Source: an uncultured Bacteroidales bacterium (GTDB taxonomy: Bacteria > Bacteroidota > Bacteroidia > Bacteroidales > F082). From it: a stretch of DNA of 34,450 nucleotides. Positions 30,455 through 34,450 of the stretch are shown here, piece after piece. The position numbers and the translations under genes were made by a program. The notes under the pieces are model-generated. The model did no database searches, was not told the DNA's origin, and saw only the letters and a list, made by a program, of their open reading frames with translations. Numbering within the stretch: position 1 is the stretch's first letter; every line of letters starts with the position of its first letter. The stretch lies in NCBI GenBank assembly GCA_905234765.1, contig CAJOIF010000029.1:1-34450 (forward strand), given 5' to 3'.

Positions 30455-31704
30455 GCTACTTAAAATCCAACGATCTCTTCGAACGCATCCCCACGGAGGG
30501 ACTCTACCAACACGTTCCCCGTCCCATGCTCATCGCCGACCATCTGATGACCCCCGACAATCTGGGTGCCCTCATCCGGTTGGCCGACAACATTGGGGCC
30601 ACCGAGGTTTGCTTCTTGGGTAGCGAAGAAGAGCACCACCTGAGCAAGGTGCGTCGTTCCGCCGCCTCGAGCCGCGACAACATACGCTGGTACTTCAGCA
30701 AGGAGACCGACCTCCATAAGATTGTTCCCCGGGGCAAGACCCTCGTCGCCATCGAGACCGCCGACAACGCCACCTGCATCTACGACACGAAACTCCCCGA
30801 AGATGCCGCTTTCATCGTGGGCAGCGAACGTCATGGCATCAGCGACAGTCTGTTGCAACAATGCGACATGGTGGTCTACATCCCCGTCCCCGGCCCCACC
30901 CGCTCGCTCAACGTCAGCCACGCCGCCGCCGTCGCCTTGTTCGAATGGCAACGCCAAATGCTCTTACGTCGTTGCGAGGGAGGAACGACCGAAGCAACCC
31001 AACCTGAGTTCTCCAAATACCATCACGTTTTCTTTGATCTGGATAGAACGCTATGGGACTTCGACGCCGCTGCCGAAGTGGCCTTCGAACGCATTTACGA
31101 GCAATATCATCTCAAAGAGTTGGGCATCCCCAATGCCCACGAGTTCCACATGGTGTACCATCCTTTGAACGAAAAGCTTTGGGAACTATATCGCGCCAAC
31201 CTCATCACCAAGGATGATCTTAACCGCACACGTTTCCTGAAGCCTCTGGAACACTACGGCATCCACGATATTCAGTTGGCCGACCACCTTAGCGAAGATT
31301 ATATGTACTGGTCGCCTCGTATCGTGAGGCTCGTCCCCGGTACCATGGAGTTGCTCGATTATCTGAAGCCGAAATACCACCTACATCTCATCACAAACGG
31401 GTTTGAAGAAGTACAGCACACCAAGCTAAGCGGTTCAGGCATGGAGCCCTATTTTGAGACCTTGACCGTGTCGGAGGAAGTCGGCGTGAAAAAACCCAAC
31501 CCCGAGATTTTCCAATATGCCCTCCAAAAAGCTAAAGCCACACCCGAAGAAAGTGTGATGATCGGCGACGAGATGGCGGTCGACATCGACGGTGCCCGCG
31601 CTGCCGGCATTGACCAAATCTTCTTCAACGCCACGGGACAGCCTGACCAAGGCGAATGCACCTATAAAGTAAGTAATTTATTGGAAATCAAGAATTTGCT
31701 TTAA
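30451..31704 (+). CDS. Fusion of a TrmH/SpoU RNA 2'-O-methyltransferase and a YjjG-type HAD phosphatase
   Basis: 417 residues. The first ~175 residues form a SPOUT methyltransferase with all three motifs: NLGALIRLADNIGA near 38-51, FIVGSERHGIS near 114-124 and IPVPGPTRSLNVSHAAAVAL near 133-152, which bind SAM in the trefoil knot. After a short linker (CEGGTTEATQPEFSKY), a HAD hydrolase begins: FFDLDRTLWDF holds the DxDxT nucleophile, followed by LITNGF, KKPNPEIF and MIGDEMAVDIDGA. YjjG-like enzymes hydrolyse nucleotide monophosphates. No stop or frameshift separates the two parts, so one chain is made. Both enzymes are normally separate. The stop overlaps the convergent psd stop by 17 nt. Confidence 0.9.
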   Translation: MSYLKSNDLFERIPTEGLYQHVPRPMLIADHLMTPDNLGALIRLADNIGATEVCFLGSEEEHHLSKVRRSAASSRDNIRWYFSKETDLHKIVPRGKTLVAIETADNATCIYDTKLPEDAAFIVGSERHGISDSLLQQCDMVVYIPVPGPTRSLNVSHAAAVALFEWQRQMLLRRCEGGTTEATQPEFSKYHHVFFDLDRTLWDFDAAAEVAFERIYEQYHLKELGIPNAHEFHMVYHPLNEKLWELYRANLITKDDLNRTRFLKPLEHYGIHDIQLADHLSEDYMYWSPRIVRLVPGTMELLDYLKPKYHLHLITNGFEEVQHTKLSGSGMEPYFETLTVSEEVGVKKPNPEIFQYALQKAKATPEESVMIGDEMAVDIDGARAAGIDQIFFNATGQPDQGECTYKVSNLLEIKNLL

Positions 31705-32374
31705 ACGTCGCCAAAATCGACGATTTGGCTCTGACGACCTGTCCCATATGGACATTCACCTCGGCATCGAGCGGAAGGAATACATCCACACGTGAACCGA
31801 ATCTAATCATACCGAACTCCTCGCCCACAATGGAGGCATCGCCCGGTTCGAGATCGCACACGATGCGACGGGCCACAAAACCAGCAATCTGACGCACCAT
31901 CACCTCACGGCCTTCATGGTCCTGGACGACAATGCTGTTGTGCTCGTTGTCGACCGACGATTTCGGCTTGAACGCCACCAAGTATTTGCCGGGATGGTAT
32001 TTATAATAGGTGACCGTTCCGTCAAACGGGAAAAAGTTGATGTGCACGTTGTAAATTGACATGAAGATCGACAGCTTACGGCGCTGCTCATGGAAATATT
32101 CATCCTCCATCACCACCTCGTCGGCCGAGATGATTCCGTCGGCAGGCGACACCACCGCATGTTCCATGATGGTGGTCTTGCGGTGGATGGGCACTCGGAA
32201 GAAACGAACCACTAGGAAGAAGACAATGGCGAAAACAACATACACCATTACATGCCAAAACGTTTGATGCGGCCACAACAGGTTCATTCCCACCACCACA
32301 ACTGCGGCAATCAACAGAGCGACAATAATCGCACGCGTTCCTTCTTCGTGTATTCGTTTGTGAATCTGTTTCAT
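31688..32374 (-). CDS. psd: Phosphatidylserine decarboxylase proenzyme
   Basis: 228 residues. One or two membrane helices (about 15-58) open the protein, then SPADGII (77-83), a conserved substrate segment, YNVHINFFPFDG (108-119), and the self-cleavage site in IRFGSRVD, with the Gly193-Ser194 bond expected to be cut to give the pyruvoyl group. Short single-domain PSDs like this are usual in Bacteroidetes. It converts phosphatidylserine into phosphatidylethanolamine at the cytoplasmic membrane. The ATG overlaps the cdsA stop by four bases (ATGA), so the two lipid genes are translationally coupled. Confidence 0.93.
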   Translation of the reverse strand: MKQIHKRIHEEGTRAIIVALLIAAVVVVGMNLLWPHQTFWHVMVYVVFAIVFFLVVRFFRVPIHRKTTIMEHAVVSPADGIISADEVVMEDEYFHEQRRKLSIFMSIYNVHINFFPFDGTVTYYKYHPGKYLVAFKPKSSVDNEHNSIVVQDHEGREVMVRQIAGFVARRIVCDLEPGDASIVGEEFGMIRFGSRVDVFLPLDAEVNVHMGQVVRAKSSILATFKANS

Positions 32375-33162
32375 AAAACCATCAACAAAAATATGCTAAT
32401 AAATGGAATTGCAAACAATACTGAGTCGAACCGGTCTAAGATTCCGCCATGCCCAGGAATCAAACGGCCAGAGTCCTTCACGCCGGCTTGCCGTTTCAGC
32501 ATCGACTCGCAGAGGTCGCCCAAGGTGCCGAACACCACAGCGATCAGGCCCATGCCGATAGCGGCTTTCATTGGTAGCCAATCGACGAAATGGCTGAAGA
32601 CCGTCACACCAGCCAAGGTAAACACCAATCCTCCGATACTGCCCTCGATGGTCTTGCCGGGAGAGATGCGCTTAAAGAGTTTATGCTTGCCAAGCAATCT
32701 TCCCGTGAGGTAGGCAAAGGTATCGTTGGCCCATAGCAGGATGAACACCAGAAGCAGCATCTTAGGTGAGTAGACATCACGCAGCCAGACCATGAAAAAG
32801 CATGGGACACTCAGCAGGACGATGGAGCCGAAGTCGTAGGCCGCAATCGTCTTGAAGTCGTCGGAGGTCGAGAACAGGGCCAACAGGAAAGGCAGGAAGG
32901 GTATCAAAAGCAGCACGCCCGACAAAGGCTGGCCGTTCATCATCCCTAATGAAACCATGGCGAACGATCCAACGGCCATCAGTTCACCGAGCGCCACTTG
33001 CCAGCGGCTCTGGACATGCATCAGCCGACTCATCTCGAAGGTGCCCACGCCGACGATGAGCAGGGCCAGGGCCCAACAGGACCAGGGGGAGAGGAAGATG
33101 CAGGCGATGATGACGGCCACTAGCACTGCACCTGAGAGTGTTCTAACCAACAGTTCTTTCAT
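32371..33162 (-). CDS. cdsA: Phosphatidate cytidylyltransferase
   Basis: 263 residues from the ATG at 33160-33162; an upstream in-frame ATG at 33195 lies inside a terminator hairpin. About seven to eight membrane helices are visible. The C-terminal signature SGRLIPGHGGILDRFDSVLF (CdsA motif) and KRISPGKTIEGSIGG earlier in the chain are diagnostic. It makes CDP-diacylglycerol from phosphatidate and CTP, the precursor for phosphatidylserine, which psd next converts. The -7 element (TATCTTTG, minus strand, 33170-33177) lies only about 8 nt before the ATG, which suggests a leaderless or nearly leaderless mRNA. Confidence 0.93.
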   Translation of the reverse strand: MKELLVRTLSGAVLVAVIIACIFLSPWSCWALALLIVGVGTFEMSRLMHVQSRWQVALGELMAVGSFAMVSLGMMNGQPLSGVLLLIPFLPFLLALFSTSDDFKTIAAYDFGSIVLLSVPCFFMVWLRDVYSPKMLLLVFILLWANDTFAYLTGRLLGKHKLFKRISPGKTIEGSIGGLVFTLAGVTVFSHFVDWLPMKAAIGMGLIAVVFGTLGDLCESMLKRQAGVKDSGRLIPGHGGILDRFDSVLFAIPFISIFLLMVL

Positions 33163-33169
33163 GATGATG

Positions 33170-33177
33170 CAAAGATA
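33170..33177 (-). promoter_or_regulatory. -7 element of the cdsA-psd operon
   Basis: The minus strand reads TATCTTTG between the terminator at 33182-33211 and the cdsA ATG. The expected start, about 33164, would leave almost no 5' leader. Confidence 0.55.
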
Positions 33178-33181
33178 ATAA

Positions 33182-33211
33182 AAAAAGCCGCCCAAAATTG
33201 GACGGCTTTTT
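33182..33211. terminator. Bidirectional Rho-independent terminator
   Basis: AAAAAGCCG (33182-33190) and CGGCTTTTT (33203-33211) are exact complements, with an inner CCAA/TTGG pair. T-rich sequence follows on both strands. It ends the minus-strand gene at 33229 just before the cdsA promoter. Confidence 0.9.
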
Positions 33212-33228
33212 CAAAATCTTATAGAAGA

Positions 33229-34450
33229 TTATTTGGTGACGACCACGCGGGTGACAGTGTTGGCACCTTCGTTGTCAAACACGCTGAAGAAGTACACGCC
33301 AGCTTCCATATCCAGGTTGATGGTGTTGCTGTCGAGTCTCACAACGCGGACGAGTTGGCCCGTCACATTGTAGATGGCGACATGGCTCAGGTTCTCACCG
33401 GCGATGGTCACTTGGTTGACAGCCGGGTTGGGATAGATGGCCATGGTGTTTTCGGTTTCAGCGACATCGTCGTAGTTGACATCCAGGGTGATGGGGATCT
33501 CGATACGAGGAAGTTCCTCATCATTGGTGTTGACGATCATGCTGGCGGTATAGGTGGTGACATCATCCAGACCGATGCTGTTGAAGGTCATGGTGACGAC
33601 CTCGGTAGCGCCACCGGGGATGGAACCATTATACTTGTTGAGTGAAACCCAGGAGCCAGGGATATGTTCGCCTTGGCAGTTGACTGAGATCAGCCAAGCA
33701 CCGCCGAAGTCGCCAGCACTGTAGCAGTGATCGAAGGTACCGCCTTGGGTGCTGAGCCAGTTGCCGTCGGCAGTCTCACCGTATTCACCACCATCCATGG
33801 TCAGAGGATATTCGCCTGCAGTCTGTTCAAGTTGGACGGTAGCCCAAATGGTTTGACCGTTCAGATAGACTTCTTCGTCGAATGTGGCGGTAAGCCAAAC
33901 ACCGAGTTCGGAGGAAACGACCGTCTTTTCGGCGAGCATTTCACCGGGTTGGTTGTTGGCACCTTGTCCATAGAGACGGAAGATGTAGGTGTTGTCGGCT
34001 GATTTGTAGGTGGAGCTGACTTGGAATTGAGTAGAGATGATTCTCATACCCATGGAGCCGCCGTAACCATTGGAAGGCAGACGGATAGCCATCTCACGGG
34101 TGTAAGGACCGCCCGTTGAACCGATACCTGAATTTTCTTCACCATTGTGGTAGCAGAGGACTGCAGTTTGTGAACCTGCGCCGCCATGACCGAAGTCGAT
34201 GTAGGCGTTCCATTCGCCAATGGAGTTACCGTCGTTGGCAATGGCAACGTCGACTGAGGTAATGTCGTCTTCGCCAAGGGTGGCATACACATCTTCGAGA
34301 TCCACACTCAACACGGGAGCCGAGGCACCACCGAGTTTATAGACGCTCACATTGTCGATGTAGTAATCTGACTTGGCAGCGCTGGTGGGCGGGTAGAAGT
34401 CCATGGCGCCAAGTTGACGGGTGCCAGAGCCACCGCCGGCCTGAGTACTG
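33229..34450 (-). CDS. Secreted protein with T9SS C-terminal sorting domain (partial, 5' end outside window)
   Basis: The frame stays open beyond the ATG at 34404 to the window edge, so at least 406 residues are encoded and the start is missing. The N-terminal visible part (YYIDNVSVYKLGG) looks like the end of a carbohydrate-binding or jelly-roll domain. It is followed by a long beta-rich region with Gly/Asn/Thr-rich loops and no catalytic motif I recognise. The end, MAIYPNPAVNQVTIAGENLS through GVYFFSVFDNEG and RVVVTK, is a type A T9SS sorting domain. The protein is exported across the outer membrane; its role cannot be told from this part. A terminator follows. Confidence 0.85.
   Translation of the reverse strand, partial: STQAGGGSGTRQLGAMDFYPPTSAAKSDYYIDNVSVYKLGGASAPVLSVDLEDVYATLGEDDITSVDVAIANDGNSIGEWNAYIDFGHGGAGSQTAVLCYHNGEENSGIGSTGGPYTREMAIRLPSNGYGGSMGMRIISTQFQVSSTYKSADNTYIFRLYGQGANNQPGEMLAEKTVVSSELGVWLTATFDEEVYLNGQTIWATVQLEQTAGEYPLTMDGGEYGETADGNWLSTQGGTFDHCYSAGDFGGAWLISVNCQGEHIPGSWVSLNKYNGSIPGGATEVVTMTFNSIGLDDVTTYTASMIVNTNDEELPRIEIPITLDVNYDDVAETENTMAIYPNPAVNQVTIAGENLSHVAIYNVTGQLVRVVRLDSNTINLDMEAGVYFFSVFDNEGANTVTRVVVTK

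Noticed and set aside
1..34450. CRISPR arrays, retrons or insertion sequences
   Set aside because: No regular direct repeat-spacer pattern, reverse transcriptase or transposase reading frame was seen.

Overview
The window looks like a chromosome segment of a Bacteroidales bacterium (Bacteroidetes). Evidence: many Bacteroidetes-type -7 elements (TAnnTTTG), A-rich leaders instead of strong Shine-Dalgarno sites in front of many genes, two secreted proteins with type IX secretion (T9SS) C-terminal tails, a DUF2027/Smr protein and an MbnP/MbnH pair. About 1-21.8 kb is AT-richer accessory DNA (an integrated island whose left end is not visible). From about 21.9 kb to the end it is GC-richer, ordinary chromosome.

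Layout of the island, almost all on the minus strand. (1) Positions 1-786 and 3120-4168 are GC-rich, purine-rich, gene-free blocks full of inverted repeats. (2) 787-1956 is a compact three-gene operon read as antitoxin, SecB-like chaperone and ADP-ribosyltransferase-like toxin, resembling CmdTAC anti-phage toxin-antitoxin-chaperone systems; the small antitoxin ends in an ssrA-like tail (NNDYCLAA). (3) 2131-3090 is an S1/P1-nuclease or zinc-phospholipase-C family protein. (4) 4169-15017 is a five-gene BREX operon of the type 4 kind: brxP (PAPS-reductase/4Fe-4S/DUF4007), an extra protein with a ScoMcrA/HNH-type N-terminal recognition domain plus three short repeats, brxC, pglZ and brxL. No adenine methyltransferase (pglX) is present. 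(5) 15018-15452 carries the probable BREX promoter and a strongly structured RNA of about 260 nt with four nested long-range helices, ending near a U7 tract. (6) 15453-18412 is a replication module (two excisionase-like HTH proteins, RecA-fold helicase, Toprim primase) with an iteron-like GTCCC repeat cluster. (7) 18619-21739 is an unknown 490-residue protein and a tyrosine integrase, followed by inverted and direct repeats that may be att/arm sites.

Right flank. A small unknown protein (21941-22288) and a probable ~120-nt plus-strand transcript lie at the junction. Then come a secreted beta-helix protein, a membrane polyferredoxin and a Tat-type Fe-S aldo/keto reductase in one plus-strand operon; a lipoprotein; tRNA-Arg(CCG); a second lipoprotein whose 3' end is antisense to that tRNA; a DUF2027/Smr protein; an operon of MbnP-like protein, MbnH-like dihaem peroxidase and a TrmH-HAD fusion; the phospholipid genes psd and cdsA; and an incomplete T9SS-secreted protein at the right edge.

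How it fits together: the island seems to be an integrating, self-replicating element carrying at least two layers of phage defence. The most unusual part is the BREX type 4 locus. A sulfur-chemistry-type enzyme (BrxP) takes the place of a methyltransferase, is paired with a protein related to phosphorothioate-DNA readers, and is preceded by an apparently undescribed structured RNA. All family assignments come from reading the protein sequences by eye; no database search was possible.
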